Source of the DNA: an uncultured Poribacteria bacterium
Lineage (GTDB): Bacteria; Poribacteria; WGA-4E; WGA-3G
Assembly (NCBI GenBank): GCA_951828515.1
Contig: OX639992.1
Span: 3,078,217 to 3,142,216 of the forward strand
Direction of reading: 5' to 3'
Length of the DNA: 64,000 bases
The notes beneath the pieces are model-generated. The model searched no databases. It saw only the letters and a program-made list of their open reading frames with translations, and was not told the DNA's origin. The position numbers were made by a program, and so were the translations under genes. Below, in pieces: positions 52,451 to 60,233 of this stretch; position 1 is the stretch's first letter; each line of letters starts with the position of its first letter.

Positions 52451-54037
52451 CTACGTAGTTGCCGGAGCCTCGGTTGAATCTCTGGATTCATACGTTTCGA
52501 TTACGCCTGCACCGATGCTGTCGCCCCAAACGTTAACCGTAGTACGGAACCGATCGAGTAGCCAATCGATAGAGAGAATTAGCGTTATGCCTTCAACTGG
52601 GAGATCTACAGCTCTGAGCACGATAACCATTGTGACAAGCCCCGCTTCCGGTATACCCGCCGCGCCGATGGCTGCCAAGGTAGCGGTAAGCACAACAACA
52701 ACTTGTTGCGCCGGATCCATGTTAATTGCATAGACCTGTGCGATGAACATGACAGCTACTGCCTCATAGAGTGCGGTGCCGTCCATGTTAATAGTGGCTC
52801 CCAAGGGTAGGACGAAACTTGAGGTGCGTCTGGAAACGCCGTTCTGATTCTCAACCCCTTCCATTGTTAGCGGCAAAGTTGCGCTTGAACTCGCCGTCGA
52901 AAAGGCGTTGAGCAAGGCGGTTGCCATGCCTTTGAAGTAGTTAAGTGGATTTCTGCGTCCCAAGAACAGGAGCATTATCGGTAAAACGATGGCACCGTGT
53001 ACGCCGAGCCCGAGCACGACTGTCGCGCTATACTTGCCCACCGCCACAAGTTCGGGCCAAAAACCTGCGAACCCTTTTGCCTCGCCAATTCTCCCTGCGA
53101 TTAAGCCGAAGATACCGACCGGTGCAACATACATGATCCAGTGAACGAGTTTCATCACTGCCTCATTTAGCCCTGAAATCACTGAGACGACAGGTTTACC
53201 GATATCCCCAAGCATAGATAAAGCGGCACCGATGAGGAGTGAGAAAAAGATTAAAGGCAGAATATCGGTCCGCACCATCGCTTTGAAAACGTTTGAGGGG
53301 ATCATCCCCTCTTTGCCGGTTTCTTCGTTGCCGAGGAATACCTCTTTGATAGTACTGCCCATAGTCCGTTCCATTTTGCCGGACACTCTTGTGGAAATCG
53401 GCAAGCCGATATTAATACCTTTACCGCTATTTTCGGGTTCTACCGTCTCAAGCCGCCCGTCAATGAACAACAGATGTTCGCCACTATCCGTTGTGACATA
53501 GCTTGCATCTTCGGATAAGGGTTGCCAGGACTTCACGGTGACTGTTGTCCCAGAAATTGAGTCCACTTCGCCGCGCACGTCCTGATCGGTGAGGGTAACG
53601 ATATATTTATTGTTATAGGTCCGATTGAATTCTCCACCCATCTCAACAGTGAGCATTTCAGGACCAGAGAGTATGTAACTCAGATCAGCCCGCTCTTCAC
53701 CTTGTGATAGTCCCTTTCCCGGCGAGATGATGTTGACGAGAATCATCCCGATGATAACAGAGATAGCGGTTGTTGCCATGTAGTACAGAACAGTCCGACC
53801 GCCGATGGTACCGATGTTGCGAATATCGCCTAAATTCGTTATCCCCACTACCATGGATAGGATGACAAGTGGCACCACTATCATCTTCAGTAGGTTTAAG
53901 AATATCTCACCCAGTATTGTTGTGTGGACCGCAAAGCTTGGCGCGAACCCACCGATGATTGCCCCAGCAATAATGGCAATGACAATCCCGTAAAGCAGTC
54001 CAAGACTGACCTTTGGTTTATTTCCATTTTCATTCAT
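52451..54037 (-). CDS. Dicarboxylate/amino acid:cation symporter (DAACS) with an enlarged loop
   Basis: 528 residues versus about 420-440 for GltP-type symporters. Cation-coupled glutamate, aspartate or C4-dicarboxylate uptake. 'IFLNLLKMIVVPLVILSMVVG', the HP1 serine-rich STASSSATLPLTM, the TM7 NMDGTALY and the HP2 'AAGIPEAGLVTM' are all intact. Residues about 112-240 form an extra exported loop with a beta-rich stretch ('YNNKYIVTLTDQDVRGEVDS'). 45 bp before the AI-2E gene on the same strand. Confidence 0.9.
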   Translation of the reverse strand: MNENGNKPKVSLGLLYGIVIAIIAGAIIGGFAPSFAVHTTILGEIFLNLLKMIVVPLVILSMVVGITNLGDIRNIGTIGGRTVLYYMATTAISVIIGMILVNIISPGKGLSQGEERADLSYILSGPEMLTVEMGGEFNRTYNNKYIVTLTDQDVRGEVDSISGTTVTVKSWQPLSEDASYVTTDSGEHLLFIDGRLETVEPENSGKGINIGLPISTRVSGKMERTMGSTIKEVFLGNEETGKEGMIPSNVFKAMVRTDILPLIFFSLLIGAALSMLGDIGKPVVSVISGLNEAVMKLVHWIMYVAPVGIFGLIAGRIGEAKGFAGFWPELVAVGKYSATVVLGLGVHGAIVLPIMLLFLGRRNPLNYFKGMATALLNAFSTASSSATLPLTMEGVENQNGVSRRTSSFVLPLGATINMDGTALYEAVAVMFIAQVYAINMDPAQQVVVVLTATLAAIGAAGIPEAGLVTMVIVLRAVDLPVEGITLILSIDWLLDRFRTTVNVWGDSIGAGVIETYESRDSTEAPATT

Positions 54038-54064
54038 AGTTTGATTCCTCTTTTTTTATCATTA

Positions 54065-54191
54065 ATAGAACTTACGCAATTATGATCACGGCACGCGCTA
54101 TAAGAGCGGGACCGGATAAAAACGCAGTCCGTTTCTTGGAAACCCAATCTAACAGGTTACGCTACAAAACAGCACGCTGCGTAAGTTCTAT
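54065..54191. mobile_element. MITE-like element with 14-bp terminal inverted repeats
   Basis: ATAGAACTTACGCA at 54065-54078 and its exact complement TGCGTAAGTTCTAT at 54178-54191 bound about 100 bp that encodes nothing. The terminal sequence resembles ends of IS630/IS5-type elements. TTAA-like bases lie on both sides, so a short target duplication is possible. Confidence 0.6.
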
Positions 54192-54295
54192 GTTAATTTA
54201 TTAGTAAAACCTACAATTAAGACACACTTATGAAAGGCGGGGTTAATGAGGATTCAGAATTTAATTCGGTAATATTTATTTCCCCTGGACCGGTA

Positions 54296-54317
54296 GGTGC
54301 GGTTTCCTAACCGCACC
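54296..54317. repeat. Hairpin repeat with constant TCCT loop, copy 3
   Basis: Stem GGTGCGGTT / AACCGCACC, loop TCCT; identical to 26495-26516 including the CGGTA before it. Confidence 0.78.
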
Positions 54318-54325
54318 GGATATGT

Positions 54326-54359
54326 TACGGAATTACCGAAATATTTATTGAAACTTCAT
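54326..54359 (-). repeat. 34-bp interspersed box, copy 3
   Basis: Reverse orientation of the box at 2421-2454, again next to GGCGGGGTTT. Confidence 0.7.
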
Positions 54360-54480
54360 CAAACCCCGCCAGCGAATGAGAAGTTCGCTGTTCTCTAAAG
54401 TGTCGCCTTGTTTTTCGGTTTTACTATAAAACGCGCTATTGGTGGGGTTACAAACCCCGCCAGCGAAAATAAGACTGCGT

Positions 54481-56508
54481 TTAGAGTTCCGCATCAACAC
54501 GAATCGACAACTCTTCAAGTTGCGCATCCGTTACAACCGACGGCGCATGTGTCAATGGACAGAGCCCCTGTTGCGATTTCGGGAACGCGATGACCTCCCG
54601 GATGTTCTCCTCGTTCCGCATCAGCATGACAATCCGGTCTAAACCTGGGGCAATACCTGCATGTGGAGGTGTACCATACGCCAGCGCGTCTATGAAATAG
54701 CCGAACCGGCTTTCGATCTCTTCCGGTGTGATGTCCAAAACGTCGAAAACCTTCTGTTGGATATCCCACTGGTGGATCCTGACACTTCCGCTACAGATCT
54801 CATACCCGTTGCACACGAGATCATAATGTTGGCTTTGAACTTTCCCCGGATCCGTATCTAACAACGGTAAAGTCTCCTCTGTCCCACCAGTAAACAGATG
54901 GTGGAAAGGTTCATAGCGATTCTCATCTTCGTTCCACTCAAATAGCGGATAGTCAACGATCCAAAGGAAGTTGTATCGGGTCCCGTCAATAAGGTTCAAT
55001 TTACGCCCGAGATGGAGACGGAGATTACCGAGGGCATCGGCGACAACCTTCGGCTTGTCAGCGACAAAGAACATAATGTCGCCTGGCTTCGCGCCTGTTC
55101 TCTCTTGTGCCGTTTCAAGTTGCTCTGTCGTGAAAAACTTAACGATCCCGGACGAGAACCCGTCCCTTGTTACCTTAACCCATGCTAAGCCTTTTGCCCG
55201 GTAAGTGGCGACAAATGCGGTCAGGTCGTCAATATCTTTGCGTGAGAAATCCGCACCACCCGGTGCAGCGATGGTTTTAACCTGCCCACCCGCGGACAAA
55301 GTGCGTGTAAATACCTGAAAATCGCAATCCTCCATGACATCCGAAACGTCGGTGAGTTCCATGCCGAACCGCGTGTCCGGTTTGTCGTTCCCAAACCGCG
55401 CCATGGATTCATGATAGGGGAGTCGTAGGAAAGGCGTTTGGACGGGGATACCACCGGCATCCTCGAATATACGTTTCATCAATCCTTCGGTGACCTCAAG
55501 CACATCGTCTACTCCGGCGAATGACATCTCAACATCAAGTTGCGTGAATTCCAACTGTCTGTCAGCGCGGGTATCCTCATCACGGAAGCAGCGTGCTATC
55601 TGGAAATACCGATCAACCCCGCTCATCATCAAAATCTGCTTGAACTGCTGCGGTGATTGCGGAAGCGCATAGAACCTGCCGGGATAATGGCGACTCGGAA
55701 CGAGTACGTCGCGTGCCCCTTCAGGCGTGCTGTTCATCAAAATGGGAGTCTCAATCTCAAGGAAGCCCTGCTCGTTCATATAGTTGCGTGCTGCAAGTGC
55801 CGCTTTGTGCCGCATCGCTAAAGTCTTCTGCATCTCAGGACGGCGTAGATCGACGAATCGATAGCGCATTCGAATGTCTTCCGCTACGTCAACGTCGTCT
55901 TCAACTGGGAACGGCGGTGTTTTGGCACTGTTTAGAATATTCAGAGAATCCACAGCGACTTCGATCTCACCCGTATCGAGTTCCGGATTGACTGTCCCTT
56001 GGTAAATGCTGAGACCATCATCTGCATTTTCGATGTGATATGTCCGATTATTTTCGACGTCGGTGAGCAGCCATCGCGTGTCAGCGACACGGATCGCTAC
56101 CTCAATTTCTTCGGAGAGAGTATACTTCGTATCGGCATCCGAAAACAGGGATCGGAACGCTGGGGAGAGAGCACCATCGGCGAGTTCCGTTTGGTACGCA
56201 GCATCGGCATGGAAGAGCAATTCGCCCGGATCGCGTTCGCGGACGGTACCGCTGACGTTCAGCACGAATTCGCTTCTAACGGCATCTGCGAGCGCGTGTG
56301 CCTTTTCGTCAATCTGTGGATCAAAAACGACCTGCGTGATACCTGTCCTGTCGCGTAGATCAACAAAGATGACGCCACCATGATCTCGACGACGGTTGAC
56401 CCAACCGTTGAGTTGCGCAGTCGTACCCGTATCGGTTAAGCGTAGGTCCCCACAATAATGGGTTCGTTTTAAACAAGATGATGTGGCTTCTTGGGTTTCT
56501 TGAGACAT
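54481..56508 (-). CDS. aspS: Aspartyl-tRNA synthetase with an approximately 75-residue insertion
   Basis: 675 residues versus about 590 for bacterial AspRS. The OB-fold (15-90: 'QLNGWVNRRRDHGGVIFVDLRDRTG'), catalytic class II motifs ('RYRFVDLRRPEMQ', 'LPQSPQQFKQILMMSG', 'FRDEDTRADRQLEFTQLD') and the GAD domain are intact, and motif 3 'GLDRIVMLM' lies near the end. Residues about 95-170 are extra: they split the usual VRERDPG...GTVNPELDTGEIEV junction and include 'TRWLLTDVENNRTYHIE'. This piece matches repeat units of the 6012-7085 protein. The leader upstream is duplicated (56509-56690). Confidence 0.95.
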   Translation of the reverse strand: MSQETQEATSSCLKRTHYCGDLRLTDTGTTAQLNGWVNRRRDHGGVIFVDLRDRTGITQVVFDPQIDEKAHALADAVRSEFVLNVSGTVRERDPGELLFHADAAYQTELADGALSPAFRSLFSDADTKYTLSEEIEVAIRVADTRWLLTDVENNRTYHIENADDGLSIYQGTVNPELDTGEIEVAVDSLNILNSAKTPPFPVEDDVDVAEDIRMRYRFVDLRRPEMQKTLAMRHKAALAARNYMNEQGFLEIETPILMNSTPEGARDVLVPSRHYPGRFYALPQSPQQFKQILMMSGVDRYFQIARCFRDEDTRADRQLEFTQLDVEMSFAGVDDVLEVTEGLMKRIFEDAGGIPVQTPFLRLPYHESMARFGNDKPDTRFGMELTDVSDVMEDCDFQVFTRTLSAGGQVKTIAAPGGADFSRKDIDDLTAFVATYRAKGLAWVKVTRDGFSSGIVKFFTTEQLETAQERTGAKPGDIMFFVADKPKVVADALGNLRLHLGRKLNLIDGTRYNFLWIVDYPLFEWNEDENRYEPFHHLFTGGTEETLPLLDTDPGKVQSQHYDLVCNGYEICSGSVRIHQWDIQQKVFDVLDITPEEIESRFGYFIDALAYGTPPHAGIAPGLDRIVMLMRNEENIREVIAFPKSQQGLCPLTHAPSVVTDAQLEELSIRVDAEL
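55999..56226. repeat. Coding segment for the AspRS insertion (shared module)
   Basis: Residues 95-170 of AspRS. It opens ELLFHADAAYQTEL and ends GLSIYQ. The 6012-7085 protein has ELLFTAGLAHRARL and VEVYL at equivalent places. Confidence 0.65.
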
Positions 56509-56690
56509 TTCTTAATTATTCCTTGCGGTTCGGTCAAGTGGGTTAGCACTTTGACGCTTATTTTCGTAGATCCGTCCTCCATTTCATTACGGGCTTGTTC
56601 GTCCTACGAAATTCAGGTTCTTAATTATTCCTTGCGGCTCGGTCAGGTGGGTTTTGAAGGATAACGTGCTTTTCCGTATATCCGCCCTCC
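56509..56690. repeat. Duplicated 72-bp leader before aspS
   Basis: Units 56509-56580 and 56618-56690 both run TTCTTAATTATTCCTTGCGG, then CGGTCA(A/G)GTGGGTT, ending CCGYCCTCC on the plus strand. A third partial copy is at 56860-56880. On the minus strand the unit nearest aspS supplies AAGGA before the ATG. Confidence 0.7.
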
Positions 56691-56942
56691 CAGTGCAGGT
56701 CTCCTATAGAGGCTTGCGGGACAATATTACGGGCTACGGCTTTTCATTCTATCCAAGACAGCAGCCTGCATTCTCACTGCGAAGCAGGCGCAGTCGGATA
56801 TAAGAGGAAATCCTCAATAAATAAAACACCCATTTCTCGCCTCGCGAACATTTAAAAATTCCTTGCGGTTCGGTCAAGACAAGACGGATATTTGTATCCT
56901 TAAACACCGGATCGTTTCTGAAATTCACATCAGAACCAAATA
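56691..56942. other. Intergenic region with repeats
   Basis: No gene. Contains the 21-bp repeat at 56703-56723 and the third partial CCGCAAGG leader copy. Confidence 0.5.
56703..56723. repeat. 21-bp repeat, intergenic copy
   Basis: Exact match to 51570-51590 within the AI-2E gene. Confidence 0.75.
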
Positions 56943-59900
56943 TTATTTTCTAAGTTGTTCAAGTTCACTCTGTATCTGTTCTTTCGCACTCAATAGATCG
57001 CTCGGATCTGCAGTAACACGGACAATTTCATCGAGTGCTTTCAAGGCATTGCCGTAGGACTCTATCTGTTTTTGCGGTTGATTCATGGCGGCGTAAACGT
57101 TTCCAAGAATGTAATAGGAACGCCACGAATTGACATCAGTAGCGATGCCCTTCTTTCCGTATCTTTCAGCTTCCTTTAGATTTCCCAATTGCAGGTGGAG
57201 GCTCGCCATTGCCGCAAAAATAGGCGCAGGTAGTTGCGAAGTTGTCTCCTGCCGTTCAAGTCGTTCGTAAGTCCGAAGCGCATCCTTATAGCGTTCTTGG
57301 CGTTCATAGAGGGGACCTAAGAGTAGGTAGACCTCAAATTTTTTAGGATCGCGTCTGAGTAATTCTTCGAGTTCCCTTGTTGCCTTTCCAAGTTCACCTT
57401 GCATCTCATACAATGTCGCCAGATAGAGGTGTCCCTGAATGTCATCAGGATTCTGCGCCATCGTTTGCTGAACCTGCTTTTCAATCTGTCGAAGTTCTTC
57501 CTGCTCACCCTCTCGGATTAAGCCCGCAACGACCCCGAAGTTATAGCGAATTGTTTCGTCAACAGGGTTAATTTCTACGGCATCGTTCATGAGTGCGGCA
57601 GCGTTCTGGTACTGGCCACTCGCATAAGCAACCTGTCCGCGGATTAATCGCTGTGTGGCTCTGAAATAGGTGTCGAGTTGTTCTCGAACAACTCGCTTCT
57701 CGGCAAGTGTTGCCCCGTAGTTTTCGAGGTAAGGTAGCACCCGCTCCCGGTATTCTGACATCCCTTTAACGTTTTGCATTGTCGTTCCCACTAAGTCTGT
57801 CCCACGGAAGAATTCTAATTGAGGACGGTTGTCCGTGTGAATAGGTCCAACGCCAGCGTATTTACGCACGGTTTCAGGTCCCATCATGAATGAATCGAGG
57901 AGCGACATGCCGTCGAGGTCATCGGCAGCAAGTCCTTCGCGGATACTCGCGATCTGTGAGCGTGCCATGAAGTTTTTGTAGTCAATTCGGAGAGGTTCAG
58001 GTGTACCGATGAGAATCACAAAATCGGGCGTATATTTGTACCAGAGTGTTGTATGTGGGAATACCTCAATGAAGGTACGCACAATCATTTTATAATGCGA
58101 CTCCGGTAAGCGATGCAGCGGCACCCACTGGCACATGATCCCGTCTTCGCTCAGAATCCGACGACACAGTCGGTAAAAGTCAGCGGTATAGATATTAGAA
58201 CTTCCTGCACTCACAAGCGGATGGATAATACCTGTTGAGATCATATCGTATTTCGTTCTCGTCATCAGGATATGATTGCGTCCGTCATTGAGTCTATAGT
58301 TGAACAGCGGATTTTCAAACACATTTCCATTGATATGTGTGAAATGCTTTTGTGCCGCGGCAATCACACCACTGGACAACTCTATCGCATCAACCCGTAC
58401 ACCGTGCTGTGTGATTGAATGTGAGGTAAGTCCCATACCGAATCCAACAACGAGTGCTCGTTTCGGACGTGGGTGCAACAGCAACGGTAGGTGCGCAATG
58501 ACGCGATGCGACGGAGAATCCCAACGCGAGGCGTCTGCCGCTTGGTTTGTATCCACATAGAGACGGTAGACCCCTTCATCGTCTTTCAACGTCGTTACCG
58601 TTGCGTCCACCTCTTCGTTGTAATCAATGAGCGTGTCGCCGGGGCGTTGCGTTTTGAAAATAGTACTCTTGAGAAAAAGCGGTTGATTCACCGTAAGCAA
58701 GAGAACCACAGCCAATCCGGCATTGAGAACCGGCATTCCGACCCCTATTCCTTGTAGCAGCGATTTTCCTGTTTCAGCTCGCGACCCGCCTCTTAAAACA
58801 AGGAAACACCCGATGCCCGTGTTCAAGACTACCGTCAGCACGATACTCGGTCGGATGCCCAGAAGCGGAATTAGAATAAATCCTGCACAGAACGCGCCCA
58901 AAATGCTCCCGACCGTGTTGACCGCATAGACGTTTCCGATACTTCTGCCCAATTGGCGCGCACTGCCTGTGTAAATCTTTGTCACGAGTGGGAAACTCGC
59001 GCCCATTAAAAAAGTAGGCAGACACATCACAAGAAAGCAGGAGAAGAACGCCCAGAATCTGCTCGCACCGAACGTCGATTGGAACGCTTGGCTCATCCCG
59101 TACAATTCTTCAAACGCCGGCATCAAGATAAGCGCGAATAGCCCGATACCGAGTTGGAGGGTGCCGAAAACTGCAATAGGTTGTTTAATCTGGTCGACCC
59201 AGCGCGAAAACACTATGCTCCCCAGGGCGATGCCGAACAGGAACGCCGCAAGCATCGTCGCAAAGGCGTAAGTCGTGCTCCCAAGGAAAAAAACCATGAT
59301 ACGGGTCCATAACACCTCATACGCCAAAGCACAGAATCCAGAGATGCCTATCGCCCATAATGCCAAATGGCTGTCAGCTATCGGAAACCCTCGGCTTTCC
59401 GCATTTGGGCGGAAGGATGGAAGGGTGGAAGGATCGGTGTCTCCTCTTCCATCCCTCTCCTCTTCCATTTTAGTCTCTTGCTGACTGCTGGCTGCTGATT
59501 GCTGATTGCTGACATCTTCTGTTTCTGGTGCCTTTTGTGCTAACGCTAATGCAACCGCTGCCACACCGAAATTAATAGCGATGCCGACACCGAGCGTCCA
59601 TCGGATGCCCAACGCCTCGATCAGGAAAAACCCTGCCGCCACAGTTCCGACAACGGCACCGAAGGTGTTCAACGCATACAGGATTCCGATGTTCGTGCCG
59701 AGTTGTTCCAGTCTTTTCACAAAAAATCGGGTTAGCACCGGTAGCGTGCCACCCATCAGTGTGGAGGGAATGAGTATGACCCCGAACGTCAACACGAACC
59801 GAATAAGTGAGAGGGTGTAGAATTCTGATGTGACGTTGCGATGAATCAGCACGTAGATCGCACCGAGTACTGTTAAAATGAGGGGCCACACGAGGCAGAA

Positions 59901-60149
59901 CGCACCAATGCCGGCTTCCAGAAGCGCGTAGAGCCGCAGCGGAGATTGTGTGCTTTCGTCAATCTTCCTACCGAAGTAATAACTGCCGAGTGCGAGTCCT
60001 GCCATAAATGCTGTCAGAACGGTGCTCGTTGCGAAGACAGTGCTCCCGAAGATGAGCGTGAGTTGCCGCATCCAGATGACTTGATAGATGAGTCCACTGG
60101 CACCGGAGAAGATAAAGATGAGCCAAACGATGGGCTTGATGTATCGCAT
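56943..60149 (-). CDS. Fused MFS-like membrane / spermidine-synthase-like / TPR protein
   Basis: 1068 residues. N-terminal half has about 12 or more membrane helices in two homologous blocks, each with 'SGLIYQVIWMRQL' or 'CALAYEVLWTRIM' and a 'PTxLMGxxFPL' loop. A Rossmann methyltransferase-like domain similar to spermidine synthase follows ('ALVVGFGMGLTSHSI', 'DAIELSSGVIAAAQKHF', 'YDMIST'). The SpeE catalytic Asp appears replaced in TGIIHPL. From about 840, five or so TPR units ('YKDALRTYERLERQ', 'WRSYYILGNVYAAM'). Between TM blocks an in-frame repeat sits at residues about 213-255. Function unknown. Confidence 0.85.
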   Translation of the reverse strand: MRYIKPIVWLIFIFSGASGLIYQVIWMRQLTLIFGSTVFATSTVLTAFMAGLALGSYYFGRKIDESTQSPLRLYALLEAGIGAFCLVWPLILTVLGAIYVLIHRNVTSEFYTLSLIRFVLTFGVILIPSTLMGGTLPVLTRFFVKRLEQLGTNIGILYALNTFGAVVGTVAAGFFLIEALGIRWTLGVGIAINFGVAAVALALAQKAPETEDVSNQQSAASSQQETKMEEERDGRGDTDPSTLPSFRPNAESRGFPIADSHLALWAIGISGFCALAYEVLWTRIMVFFLGSTTYAFATMLAAFLFGIALGSIVFSRWVDQIKQPIAVFGTLQLGIGLFALILMPAFEELYGMSQAFQSTFGASRFWAFFSCFLVMCLPTFLMGASFPLVTKIYTGSARQLGRSIGNVYAVNTVGSILGAFCAGFILIPLLGIRPSIVLTVVLNTGIGCFLVLRGGSRAETGKSLLQGIGVGMPVLNAGLAVVLLLTVNQPLFLKSTIFKTQRPGDTLIDYNEEVDATVTTLKDDEGVYRLYVDTNQAADASRWDSPSHRVIAHLPLLLHPRPKRALVVGFGMGLTSHSITQHGVRVDAIELSSGVIAAAQKHFTHINGNVFENPLFNYRLNDGRNHILMTRTKYDMISTGIIHPLVSAGSSNIYTADFYRLCRRILSEDGIMCQWVPLHRLPESHYKMIVRTFIEVFPHTTLWYKYTPDFVILIGTPEPLRIDYKNFMARSQIASIREGLAADDLDGMSLLDSFMMGPETVRKYAGVGPIHTDNRPQLEFFRGTDLVGTTMQNVKGMSEYRERVLPYLENYGATLAEKRVVREQLDTYFRATQRLIRGQVAYASGQYQNAAALMNDAVEINPVDETIRYNFGVVAGLIREGEQEELRQIEKQVQQTMAQNPDDIQGHLYLATLYEMQGELGKATRELEELLRRDPKKFEVYLLLGPLYERQERYKDALRTYERLERQETTSQLPAPIFAAMASLHLQLGNLKEAERYGKKGIATDVNSWRSYYILGNVYAAMNQPQKQIESYGNALKALDEIVRVTADPSDLLSAKEQIQSELEQLRK
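59385..59515. repeat. In-frame interspersed repeat inside the 1068-residue gene
   Basis: Encodes SNQQSAASSQQETKMEEERD and on to a Pro/Ser-rich part on the minus strand. DNA has CAGCAATCAGCAATCAGCAG and 'ggctgtcagctatcgg' words matching intergenic copies at 47461 and 48717. Confidence 0.7.
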
Positions 60150-60233
60150 TTTTTGTCTATGTTATAAACACTTCATCATTACAAAACTACTCAGGTTCTC
60201 TACATATATGATACATCAGTCCATCCCTGAATT

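Larger units (their letters stand above)
54192..54480. repeat. Repeat-dense intergenic region
   Basis: No gene. In order: a 'ttcagaatttaattcggtaatattt' copy (also 19248), hairpin 54296-54317, the reversed 34-bp box 54326-54359, then two GGCGGGG/CCCCGCC units near 54363 and 54435-54465. Confidence 0.65.
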
